From NCBI GenBank assembly GCA_046729855.1, contig JBKPHM010000042.1, positions 1-29,226 on the forward strand: a stretch of DNA of 29,226 nucleotides, in the 5' to 3' direction. The notes beneath the pieces were generated by a model that made no database searches, was not told the origin of the DNA, and was given only the letters and a program-made list of their open reading frames with translations. The translations under genes were made by a program, and so were the position numbers. Positions 23,289 to 29,226 of this stretch are shown here, in pieces. Origin of the DNA: DATHSY01 sp046729855 (GTDB taxonomy: Bacteria; Actinomycetota; UBA4738; HRBIN12). Numbering within the stretch: the stretch's first letter is position 1; each line of letters starts with the position of its first letter.

Positions 23289-24691
23289 GGCTCGCCGCCC
23301 AGCTCGGCGAGCAGTAAGGCCAACGCGTCCTCATCGTCGTGGAGCCGCCAGACGAGATCGGTGACGCGTTCGGCGCGCTCGGGCTTCCACCGCCCGTCGG
23401 CGTTCGCGCGGAACTTGGCGACGAGCTCGTCGTCGGTCATGGGGTTCCTCGCGTGGCCGCGCGGGAAGCGGACCTGGCGGACGAGCGTGCGTCCGTCTTC
23501 GGTCATCACCGTGACGCGGTTCGGGATCCCATCCGGGTACCCCTGGGTGAGGTCGTGGTCCTCGTGGATCGACACCGCGCGGCCGAGCAGGTCGAGCGTT
23601 CGCTCGTCGCGGAAGCGACCCTCGTCGAACGTCGCCGATCCGACGGTTCCGTCCATAAGCGCCGCGAGCGTGATGTACGGCAGCGAGTGATCCGCCGTCT
23701 CGCGCGTCCGCGGGTCCCACTTCTCGCGGTCGGCCGCGATGATCTCGTACGAGGCACGGAACGTGTCGATCTCGATGTCCGCGATCGCGGCCGGGGCGTC
23801 CGCTCCGAGCTCCGGATGGATCTGCAGCGCCGCGTCGACGGCGCTCTGGGCGTGGTACTCGACGGGCCACAGCTTGACGTGCGTGCGGAGGATCGCGAGC
23901 GGCGGGTCACCTCGCACGAGCGCGCCGAACGCCCCCTCGTCGAACGCCTCGCCGGCGAGGACCTGTCGGACGAAGCCCATCTCGCCTTCGAACGGCTCGA
24001 ACGGACCCGTCATCCCCGCGCGAGCGATCTGCACAGCAGACACCGCGTTCCGCGCGGCGTTCGCGGCCGCCGCGCCCTTCCACATCGACAGCTCGCCGAC
24101 GCGCGTCTGGCGCATCGCGGCGTGGGGGACTGCGGCGATCGCGATCGCGTGTTCGATCGTCTCGACCCCCAGGCCGAACAGGCTCCCGGCCGCGCCGGCC
24201 ACGGCGATCCCGATCACGTTCACGTGGTCCCAGCCATGGAGCCGCAGGCTCGCGGCATCGCAAAGCGCAACGCCGATCTCGTATGCCGTCGCGATCGAGG
24301 CGATCAGTCGCTCCGCGCGGCCCGGTTCGTCCGCCCCGGAGCGATCCGCGACCGCGAGCAGCGCGGGGATCACGTCGCTCGGGTGCAGCGGTTCGCGCGA
24401 CAGGTAGGTGTCGTTGAAGTCGAGGCACCGGACGGCGACGCCATTCGCGAAGGCTGCCGCCTCGACGTTGCTGCGGTTCCGCGTTCCCCAAATGCGAGCG
24501 CCGTCGGCCTCGGGCATCGACGCTGCGTACGCCCGCGCCGCCCGTGCGGCCGGCTCGTCGGACCCGGCCACCGCGACGCCGATCGAGTCGAGGATCCGTC
24601 CTTCGACCTCGTGGATCGTCTCGCGGGGGAGGCGCTCAGGATCGACGCCCGCGGCGTACTCCGCGAGCAGGCGGCTGATGCGATCCGACAT
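23285..24691 (-). CDS. prpD: MmgE/PrpD family protein, 2-methylcitrate dehydratase
   Basis: The 468-residue protein belongs to the MmgE/PrpD family. RILDSIGVAVAGSDEPAAR near the N-terminus, FANGVAVRCLDFNDTYL, HPSDVIPALLAVAD, GWDHVNVIGIAVAGAAGSLFGL and the C-terminal domain with LPYITLAALMDG are all typical. PrpD dehydrates 2-methylcitrate to 2-methyl-cis-aconitate without an iron-sulfur cluster. The downstream prpB overlaps its stop (ATGA). No citrate/methylcitrate synthase gene (prpC) is in the window. A GGAGGGG sequence lies very close to the ATG (1-3 nt), so the start is not certain. Confidence 0.9.
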   Translation of the reverse strand: MSDRISRLLAEYAAGVDPERLPRETIHEVEGRILDSIGVAVAGSDEPAARAARAYAASMPEADGARIWGTRNRSNVEAAAFANGVAVRCLDFNDTYLSREPLHPSDVIPALLAVADRSGADEPGRAERLIASIATAYEIGVALCDAASLRLHGWDHVNVIGIAVAGAAGSLFGLGVETIEHAIAIAAVPHAAMRQTRVGELSMWKGAAAANAARNAVSAVQIARAGMTGPFEPFEGEMGFVRQVLAGEAFDEGAFGALVRGDPPLAILRTHVKLWPVEYHAQSAVDAALQIHPELGADAPAAIADIEIDTFRASYEIIAADREKWDPRTRETADHSLPYITLAALMDGTVGSATFDEGRFRDERTLDLLGRAVSIHEDHDLTQGYPDGIPNRVTVMTEDGRTLVRQVRFPRGHARNPMTDDELVAKFRANADGRWKPERAERVTDLVWRLHDDEDALALLLAELGGEP

Positions 24692-24725
24692 GCCCCTCCG
24701 CGCCCGTGCCTGGTGGGCGAGCCAG

Positions 24726-24735
24726 ACTCTACACT
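24726..24735. promoter_or_regulatory. overlapping divergent -10 boxes between prpD and purE
   Basis: TACACT on the plus strand (24730-24735) faces purE, and TAGAGT on the minus strand (24731-24726) faces prpD; they share two bases in an 83-bp gap. For purE a weak TGCCTG -35 lies 17 nt upstream (24707-24712). If both are real, the two promoters cannot be occupied at the same time. Confidence 0.35.
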
Positions 24736-24774
24736 TCCGCCGCCCCGCGACCGTACCGATGACGGAGACGTGAG

Positions 24775-25266
24775 ATGGATCGACCGCTGGTGGGTGTGGT
24801 GATGGGCTCGAGGTCCGACTGGGAGACGATGCAGCACTGCGCCGATCAGCTCCGCGCGTTCGGCGTAGCGTACGAGACCCGCGTGTTGTCCGCGCATCGG
24901 ACGCCGGAGGAACTGGGGGCGTGGGTCCGCAGCGCGGAGGACCGCGGCGTGGAGGTGTTCATCGCCGCGGCGGGCATGGCTGCCGCGCTTCCGGGGGTCG
25001 TGGCCGCACAGACCACGTTGCCGGTGCTCGGCGTGCCGATGGAGTCGAACCTGCACGGCCTCGACTCGCTGCTGTCGATCGTGCAGATGCCGGGCGGCAT
25101 CCCGGTTGCGACGCTCGCCGTCGGGAAGGCGGGCGCCATCAACGCCGCGATCCTCGCCACGCAGATCCTCGCCCGTGGGCACGAGGAGTTCCGCCCCGTG
25201 ATCAAGGACCATCGGGCCCAGCAGGCCGAGAAGGTCCTCGCCGACCCGGATCCCGAGGCGGACTAG
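24775..25266 (+). CDS. purE: N5-carboxyaminoimidazole ribonucleotide mutase
   Basis: PurE converts N5-CAIR to CAIR in purine synthesis. The 163-residue protein has the class I signature: VGVVMGSRSDW (Ser12, Ser14, Asp15), VLSAHRTPE with catalytic His41, FIAAAGMAAALPGVVA and GVPMESNLHGLDSLLSIVQMPGGIPVAT. The start is the ATG at 24775, 7 nt after GGAG. purK, usually its partner, is not adjacent. It is followed after 2 nt by a zinc-ribbon protein gene. Confidence 0.96.
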   Translation: MDRPLVGVVMGSRSDWETMQHCADQLRAFGVAYETRVLSAHRTPEELGAWVRSAEDRGVEVFIAAAGMAAALPGVVAAQTTLPVLGVPMESNLHGLDSLLSIVQMPGGIPVATLAVGKAGAINAAILATQILARGHEEFRPVIKDHRAQQAEKVLADPDPEAD

Positions 25267-25268
25267 TC

Positions 25269-25535
25269 GTGGCCTACGTCACCTGCCCGTGGTGCATGAC
25301 ACCTCAGCTCGTGGGCGACGACGAGGACGGCTACCGATGCGTGACGTGCTTCGGAGACGTGCGCTTCCACACATGCCCCGATTGCGGCTTCCGGCAGACC
25401 GTGAGCGAGAAATGGACGGCGTTCACGTGCGGCAACTGCGAGACGAAGGTCGATCTCCCGCGCCGCCAGACGTTCGCCGACGCCACGAGAGCGCGGCAGG
25501 TGCAGGGGGTCGGGCATCCGTGGCCGCGGCTCTGA
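25269..25535 (+). CDS. small protein with two zinc ribbons
   Basis: The 88-residue protein has four CxxC knuckles: Cys6/9, Cys24/27, Cys36/39 and Cys54/57. The first two and the last two pairs each have 14 residues between them, so the protein looks like two zinc ribbons offset by exactly 30 residues, followed by a basic tail. The role is unknown; such proteins bind nucleic acid or protein partners. The GTG start is 2 nt after the purE stop, so it is probably co-transcribed with purE. No specific family is recognised. Confidence 0.72.
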   Translation: MAYVTCPWCMTPQLVGDDEDGYRCVTCFGDVRFHTCPDCGFRQTVSEKWTAFTCGNCETKVDLPRRQTFADATRARQVQGVGHPWPRL

Positions 25536-25545
25536 CGCGACCAAG

Positions 25546-26019
25546 CTAGAGGCTCTCGACCATCCTCCGCATGCGAACGGCCATCCCCTCGAGCAGCTTC
25601 AGGGCGATGTCGGGCTCGTCCCGCAGCATGCGGCGGAAGGGTGCACGCTCGATCCTGATCGTCGTGAGCGGTGTCTCGGCGACGACCGAGGCGCTGCGGG
25701 GCTCGCCGTCGAGCAACGCCATCTCGCCGAAGAAGTCGCCCGGTCCGAGCGACGCCTCGCCCTTGGCCGTTGAGATCCTTCCACGGACGACCTTGGCCTT
25801 GCCATCGACGATGATGTAGAAGGCCAGCCCCGGCGTCCCCTTCCGCACCAGCATCCGGCCGGCCCCGTAGCTCACCTCCTGCGCGAGGTCCGCGACGCGC
25901 GACAGCTGCGCCCGAGACAGACCCCCCAACAGCGGGACGCGTTCGAGCAGCCGGAGGGGCGGGCGCCGCGTGGTGGACCGCGGCGTGGACGTCGTGGGCA
26001 TCGCCGCCCATTCCACCAC
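25546..26019 (-). CDS. stand-alone cyclic nucleotide-binding domain protein
   Basis: The protein of up to 157 residues is a single cNMP-binding (CAP_ED) domain. VPLLGGLSRAQLSRVADLAQ leads into the beta roll, and GDFFGEMALLDGEPRSASVVA is the phosphate-binding cassette with the usual Glu and Arg. It ends after the C-helix (MAVRMRRMVES) with no helix-turn-helix, so it is not a complete CRP-type regulator. It may sense cAMP/cGMP or act as a protein partner. The start may be the GTG at 26019 or the ATG at 26001. It is divergent from the mau-like operon and convergent with the zinc-ribbon gene. Confidence 0.85.
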   Translation of the reverse strand: MVEWAAMPTTSTPRSTTRRPPLRLLERVPLLGGLSRAQLSRVADLAQEVSYGAGRMLVRKGTPGLAFYIIVDGKAKVVRGRISTAKGEASLGPGDFFGEMALLDGEPRSASVVAETPLTTIRIERAPFRRMLRDEPDIALKLLEGMAVRMRRMVESL

Positions 26020-26045
26020 ACGCGAGTCGGCCGCAACACGGTTCG

Positions 26046-26061
26046 TTCAGGCGTGCTTGAA
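26046..26061. promoter_or_regulatory. imperfect palindrome in the divergent gap before the mau-like operon
   Basis: TTCAGGC-GT-GCTTGAA pairs at 6 of 7 positions in each arm. It lies in the 56-bp gap between the cNMP-binding gene and the mauD-like gene, where an operator would be expected. A TTGAAT (26057-26062) overlapping its right arm could be a -10 box. Weak evidence. Confidence 0.3.
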
Positions 26062-26075
26062 TCGGCCCCCGGGGC

Positions 26076-26651
26076 GTGGTCCCCTCGTTCGCGGTGAGTG
26101 GATGGTGGGCCGTCTCGTTCATCGCGCTGTGGTGCGCGGTCATCGCCCTGGGCGTGCTCGTCGTGGCGCTCGCGCGCGAGGTGGGCGCTCTCCACCTGCG
26201 GCTCGGCCCGCGCGGCGCCCTCGAGATCGACACGGAGGGCCCACCGCTCGGTGCGGCGGTCCCGCGGGTCCGCGGCGTCGGTCTCGACGGTGCAATCGGG
26301 GCGCTGGGTGGCCCAGGCTCGATGCGCGTGATCCTGTTCGCGTCACCGACGTGCCCGCTGTGCGGTGACGTCCTACACGCGCTCCCGTCGATATCGCGCG
26401 GGGACGCCGACGGGATCGTCGTCGGCGACGCGCCGCCCGGGCGCATGGGCGAGTGGCGCAGGCTCGGCATCCCCGTGATCTCATCGCCCGAGGCGTTCAC
26501 CGCCTACGCCATACCGGGGACGCCGTACGCGATCGTCATCGACGAGATGGGCCGGGTGCTCGCGAAGGGCACGCCCAACGATCCCGAGCAGCTCGAGGGG
26601 CTGCTGCTGACCGCCCGCAAGCGCGCCGGCGAGGTGATCCGCGTCCCGTGA
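26076..26651 (+). CDS. MauD-like membrane-anchored thioredoxin-fold protein
   Basis: The protein of up to 191 residues has an N-terminal membrane anchor (about 11-34, WAVSFIALWCAVIALGVLVVALA), a short linker, then a thioredoxin fold with LFASPTCPLCGDVL. The redox pair is Cys93 and Cys96 (CPLC), and the cis-Pro region is IPGTPYAIVIDEMG. This matches MauD, the disulfide-handling accessory protein of methylamine dehydrogenase, whose active site reads SPTCPxC. It would face the cell exterior and form or isomerise disulfides in the cysteine-rich protein encoded next. The GTG at 26076 or an in-frame GTG at 26094 may be the start. The stop overlaps the next GTG (GTGA). Confidence 0.8.
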   Translation: MVPSFAVSGWWAVSFIALWCAVIALGVLVVALAREVGALHLRLGPRGALEIDTEGPPLGAAVPRVRGVGLDGAIGALGGPGSMRVILFASPTCPLCGDVLHALPSISRGDADGIVVGDAPPGRMGEWRRLGIPVISSPEAFTAYAIPGTPYAIVIDEMGRVLAKGTPNDPEQLEGLLLTARKRAGEVIRVP

Positions 26652-27178
26652 CCTCCAGCGTGTTCGAGCGCGCCGAACGAGCGCTCGCTCGACGGACGAC
26701 GCGACGTTCGTTCCTGTCGAAGGTCGGCCGCACGTTCGTCGCGGTCGCGGGTGGCGGTGTCGTCGCGGCAACCCTCGCGCCCGAGCGGGCCGAGGCGCAC
26801 CATCTCTGCGGCCACACCTTCACGACGGGCTCGTGCCCGCACCCGTTCAGGCCGTACTCGCGCGTCGACAAGTGGGGCTACCCCGTTCACCCCGAGTACG
26901 GCTACCCGGTGGATGACGACGGGAACATCTACCTCTCGCGTGACCAATCGCGGCGGAAGATCTGCCAGGATGTCGTGCGGGACGAGTACCCGCGGACGGG
27001 GAGGCCCCGGTACGGAGGCGGATGGAGCCGTTGCTGCAACGGACGCATCCGCCACATTCAGGACTGCTGCTCGCGATCCAGCATCCGCATCAACGGCGAT
27101 CGCGCCGTCCGCGGCTACTGCCGCGCGAACCTCAAGGTGTTCTGCATCACCTATCAGGAGCTCGATCTCCGGTGCTAG
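26648..27178 (+). CDS. Tat-exported, cysteine-rich MauA-like (methylamine dehydrogenase light-chain-like) protein
   Basis: The 176-residue protein begins with a twin-arginine signal (RRSFLSK, Arg19-Arg20, hydrophobic stretch, AEA cleavage site near residue 50). The mature part of about 126 residues has ten cysteines (54, 63, 106, 129, 130, 140, 141, 158, 166, 176). The C-terminal half resembles the methylamine dehydrogenase light chain: GWSRCCN matches the SWVASCYN region around TTQ residue Trp57, and QDCC matches RDCC with catalytic Asp76. However the position of Trp108 (WCFG) appears to be Phe165 (FCIT), and the chain ends at Cys176, without the residue equal to Thr122. It therefore probably cannot form standard TTQ. 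It is coupled to the MauD-like gene by a GTGA overlap. Comparison is from memory of the Paracoccus sequence. Confidence 0.68.
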   Translation: MTSSVFERAERALARRTTRRSFLSKVGRTFVAVAGGGVVAATLAPERAEAHHLCGHTFTTGSCPHPFRPYSRVDKWGYPVHPEYGYPVDDDGNIYLSRDQSRRKICQDVVRDEYPRTGRPRYGGGWSRCCNGRIRHIQDCCSRSSIRINGDRAVRGYCRANLKVFCITYQELDLRC

Positions 27179-27249
27179 CCGAGCCGGTCGTTCTCGCGGC
27201 CGTCGTCGCGTCGATCGTCGGCGGCCTGTCGGCGTTGTTCGGTCCGTGA
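27172..27249 (+). CDS. possible 25-residue hydrophobic membrane peptide
   Basis: A GTG overlaps the stop of the MauA-like gene (GTGCTAG) and opens a 25-codon frame ending in TGA. It encodes a single hydrophobic stretch (VVLAAVVASIVGGLSALFG), long enough to cross the membrane. A CAGGAG lies 11 nt upstream, and the MauE-like ribosome binding site GAGGA overlaps its stop, so it fits neatly between its neighbours. No family is recognised, and the short length makes it uncertain. Confidence 0.4.
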   Translation: MLAEPVVLAAVVASIVGGLSALFGP

Positions 27250-27258
27250 GGACTCTCG

Positions 27259-28368
27259 ATGGTGGAGACCATCACTCCCATGGTCCATGGGGGCAGCCGA
27301 ACCAGATGGGCCGGAGCCGTCGCCGTGCACACCCTCGCAGCAACGATCGTCGCCGGCGCGTTCGGTGGAGCGCTCGGCGGCATCGGGCGTCTCCTCGGCG
27401 CGCCGTGGGCCGGGGCGTGGTGGCCGCTCGTCGTGCTCGTCGCGCTTGCCGGCATCTCCCATGAGCTGTTTGCGACGCCGTTCCCCGTGCCGCAGCTGCG
27501 GAGGCAGGTGCCCAACTGGTGGCGGACATTCTTCGGCCCGTACCCCGCCGCGGCCCTGTACGGTGGCGCCCTTGGCGTCGGGTTCCTGACGTTCATCACA
27601 CACGCGACGCTCGTCGTCGTGTGCGTCGCCGCGATCGCCTCTGGTCGACCCGTCGTGGGCGCGGCGATGCTGGCGCCGTTCGGGTTCGCCCGCGGCATCG
27701 GGGCGCTCGTCGCCGCGTCGGCCGGCGGGGACGTCGTCGAACGGCTCGCCCGCATCGGCTCGGGCAGTCTGCTGCCGGTCGCGAACGCCGTCGCCGTCGC
27801 GCTCGTCTGCGTCGCGACGATCGCGTCGCGCCCGGGCTTCGCGATGCGAGACGTGGCCGGTCTCGCGGCCGCCGTGCTCGCCTCGACCTTCGCATGGAGC
27901 GCGACGTGGAAGCTGCTTCGACCCGCCGCGTGGCGGCGGGTGCTGTCATCCCACCGGCTCGACAGGGTCGGCCCGGCGGCTGCCGTCGGGGTCCCCCTCG
28001 CCGAGCTCGCGGTTCCGTCGGCCTTCGTCGTGGGACGACCGGCCGCGGCAGCCGCCGTGGCCTCGGCGATCCTGCTCGCCGGGGCGGCGGCCGTGGTCCG
28101 GGCGGGGATCAGGGTCGGACCGCACGTCGCCTGCGGGTGCTTCGGACAGAAGGCGAGGGACTACCGCGTCTCGCTGGCGCGTAACGCCCTCCTGGTTGGC
28201 ATCTCGATCGCGTCGATGCGCGCGCCCCCGCGGGTCGGCGTGGCCATCTCGATACCGGGCGCGTCGGACGTCGCCCCACTGGCGCTCGTCCTCGTCGGCG
28301 CCGGGACGCTCGCGTGGTCGGTCGTGGCGGTTGGGCGGGCGCTCCGCCGCTCGGAGGTCGGGTCGTGA
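27259..28368 (+). CDS. polytopic membrane protein with C-terminal MauE-like (DoxX-fold) domain
   Basis: The 369-residue protein has many hydrophobic segments. From about residue 213 it reads as a MauE domain: WSATWKLLRP, VGVPLAELAVPSAFVVG, then ACGCFGQ (Cys292, Cys294) and SLARNALLVGISI. MauE proteins help mature the disulfide-rich methylamine dehydrogenase light chain with MauD, probably by passing reducing or oxidising equivalents across the membrane. The N-terminal about 200 residues are an additional multi-span region that I do not recognise; standard MauE is only about half as long. The ATG follows GAGGA by 6 nt. The stop overlaps the next GTG (GTGA). Confidence 0.78.
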   Translation: MVETITPMVHGGSRTRWAGAVAVHTLAATIVAGAFGGALGGIGRLLGAPWAGAWWPLVVLVALAGISHELFATPFPVPQLRRQVPNWWRTFFGPYPAAALYGGALGVGFLTFITHATLVVVCVAAIASGRPVVGAAMLAPFGFARGIGALVAASAGGDVVERLARIGSGSLLPVANAVAVALVCVATIASRPGFAMRDVAGLAAAVLASTFAWSATWKLLRPAAWRRVLSSHRLDRVGPAAAVGVPLAELAVPSAFVVGRPAAAAAVASAILLAGAAAVVRAGIRVGPHVACGCFGQKARDYRVSLARNALLVGISIASMRAPPRVGVAISIPGASDVAPLALVLVGAGTLAWSVVAVGRALRRSEVGS

Positions 28369-28904
28369 GGCGCGCGATCGGCATCGCGGCGCTGGTCGGG
28401 CTCCTCGTTGTGCCCGCGCGCGTGGCGCGCGCCGATCACACCGACCAGACGGACGCCAACGACGTCGACGGGGTCCTCGATGTCGAGGAGGTGCGGTTCC
28501 GACACGAAACGGGTCCGTATGTCTGGGTCTTCCGGACGTATGCGGAGTGGACGGCCAAGAGGATCTGGGACAAGGGGTTCTTCGTCGTCCAGCTCGACAC
28601 GATCGGCACGTCGGATGCGGACCACCTGGTGCTGCTGCGATCCAGCGGCAGGGAGATGACGGGCGAGCTCTTCCGTATCCGCAAGAACGGATCGCTCAAG
28701 CTCATGCGCAAGCTCGACGGCTATCGGGCGGGGCCCCAGGGGGCGGGCGTCGCCGTCCGGCGACGGCATCTCACGATCGGCGTCTACCGGACGTCGTTCT
28801 TCTGGTGGACGGCGTCGCTGTTCACAAGCGATGTGTGTCGCACGACGTGCATCGACGCCGTCCCGGACGAAGGTACCGTCGAGCAGGAGCTGCCCGCGCA
28901 GTGA
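28365..28904 (+). CDS. secreted protein of unknown function
   Basis: The 179-residue protein has a clear Sec signal (RRAIGIAALVGLLVVPARVARA, cleavage near residue 23 after ARA). The mature part begins DHTDQTDANDVDGVLD and appears beta-rich (FFVVQLDTIG, HLVLLRSSG, LTIGVYRTSFFW). Two cysteines near the end (VCRTTC) could form a disulfide. The start pattern and GTGA overlap make it the last gene of the mau-like operon, so it may be a partner or substrate of the same maturation system. It is far too small to be the methylamine dehydrogenase heavy chain, a beta-propeller of roughly 400 residues. No family recognised. Confidence 0.75.
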   Translation: MRRAIGIAALVGLLVVPARVARADHTDQTDANDVDGVLDVEEVRFRHETGPYVWVFRTYAEWTAKRIWDKGFFVVQLDTIGTSDADHLVLLRSSGREMTGELFRIRKNGSLKLMRKLDGYRAGPQGAGVAVRRRHLTIGVYRTSFFWWTASLFTSDVCRTTCIDAVPDEGTVEQELPAQ

Positions 28905-28926
28905 CCTCCGTCCGGGTCGAAGGCTG

Positions 28927-29124
28927 CTAGTCGAGCAGGCTGACCCCGCCGGGACCGACCAGCAGTCCGACGACGATCAGGATGATGCCCATAAGGACGC
29001 CACCGCGCACGAGCGTGACGATGCCGGCGATAACGAGCACGGCGGCGATGATCCACAAGATGGTGTCGGTGATCGGTTCGCCGCCACCCCCTTCCTGCGC
29101 GAGCATCGAGAGCATGCCTACCAT
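28927..29124 (-). CDS. GPGG-motif small membrane protein
   Basis: The 65-residue protein has two closely spaced hydrophobic segments (TDTILWIIAAVLVIAGIVTL and GGVLMGIILIVVGLLVG) joined by a short VRG turn, ending in the motif GPGGVSLLD. This corresponds to the actinobacterial GPGG-motif small membrane proteins, whose function is unknown. The ATG at 29124 is chosen because GGGAGGA (29135-29129) lies 4 nt upstream; an ATG nine codons earlier has no such site. A TATTAG about 30 nt upstream (29159-29154) could be its -10 box. It is convergent with the secreted-protein gene. Confidence 0.7.
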   Translation of the reverse strand: MVGMLSMLAQEGGGGEPITDTILWIIAAVLVIAGIVTLVRGGVLMGIILIVVGLLVGPGGVSLLD

Positions 29125-29226
29125 CGGGTCCTCCCTTTCTGGGTTCGGCACGGCTAATACCCGCCCGAGCGCGGTCGCTACCGTGGGGTCTCGGCGCTAC
29201 CAGCGTGAAGCGTCGGCCGGCGGAGG

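Noticed and set aside
24759..24773. Four-residue upstream frame (MTET) before purE
   Set aside because: Too short to judge and overlaps the Shine-Dalgarno region; likely chance.
26076..28904. A complete methylamine dehydrogenase operon
   Set aside because: There is no heavy-chain gene, no MauG and no amicyanin, and the light-chain-like protein appears to lack one TTQ tryptophan.
1..29226. Mobile elements, CRISPR arrays, tRNA or rRNA genes
   Set aside because: I found no transposase or integrase, no regularly spaced repeats, and no cloverleaf or rRNA-like sequence; gene density leaves little room for them.

Overview
The window is about 29 kb of very GC-rich DNA, packed with short intergenic gaps and many 1-4 bp start/stop overlaps (ATGA, GTGA). 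Codon use is strongly G/C at third positions, and GTG and TTG starts are common. A 528-residue SerA with an ASB plus ACT layout, apparently leaderless starts and a GPGG-type small membrane protein suggest a deep-branching Actinomycetota member (Thermoleophilia/Gaiellales-like). A Chloroflexota (Limnocylindria-like) source cannot be excluded by eye. I see no rRNA, tRNA, CRISPR array, transposase or phage gene.

Layout. 1-3851: the 3' part of a ferredoxin-reductase-like flavoprotein, a possible 58-residue ORF, then a class V aminotransferase beside serA (serine biosynthesis). 3891-5365: a promoter, a possible short leader ORF and a hairpin before an MFS exporter, which is followed by a strong inverted repeat. 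5408-7172: an APH-fold kinase divergent from a SAM methyltransferase. 7190-13350: a methyl-group island, with a TetR-type operator, a PYROXD2-like flavoprotein, two GcvT/DmdA-like proteins separated by a YqgE gene, and two tandem 259-residue SAM methyltransferases. 13397-16940: ilvE coupled to an M1 aminopeptidase. 16977-22401: an apparently regulated aromatic catabolism set, with a TTGACA/TACGTT promoter overlapped by a perfect 16-bp palindrome, an HpaE-like aldehyde dehydrogenase, an HpaD-like extradiol dioxygenase, an amino-acid permease and an aromatic-amino-acid-decarboxylase-like enzyme. 22398-24691 (minus): prpD-prpB of the methylcitrate cycle. 24775-25535: purE and a double zinc-ribbon protein. 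25546-26019 (minus): a lone cyclic-nucleotide-binding domain. 26076-28904: a mauD/mauA/mauE-like operon. 28927-29124 (minus): a small GPGG membrane protein.

How the genes may work together. Serine synthesis, GcvT/DmdA-like tetrahydrofolate enzymes and several methyltransferases share a one-carbon theme. The permease, decarboxylase, dehydrogenase and dioxygenase could form part of a tyrosine/DOPA to homoprotocatechuate route, although amine oxidase and lower meta-pathway genes are not in view.

The most unusual part is the 26076-28904 operon. It has the maturation genes of methylamine dehydrogenase (MauD- and MauE-like) around a Tat-exported, ten-cysteine, light-chain-like protein. That protein keeps one of the two tryptophans of the TTQ cofactor, appears to have Phe in place of the other, and has no heavy-chain gene beside it. 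It is therefore a candidate for an undescribed exported disulfide-rich protein, or for a changed cofactor. All family assignments come from motif recognition by eye, without database searches.
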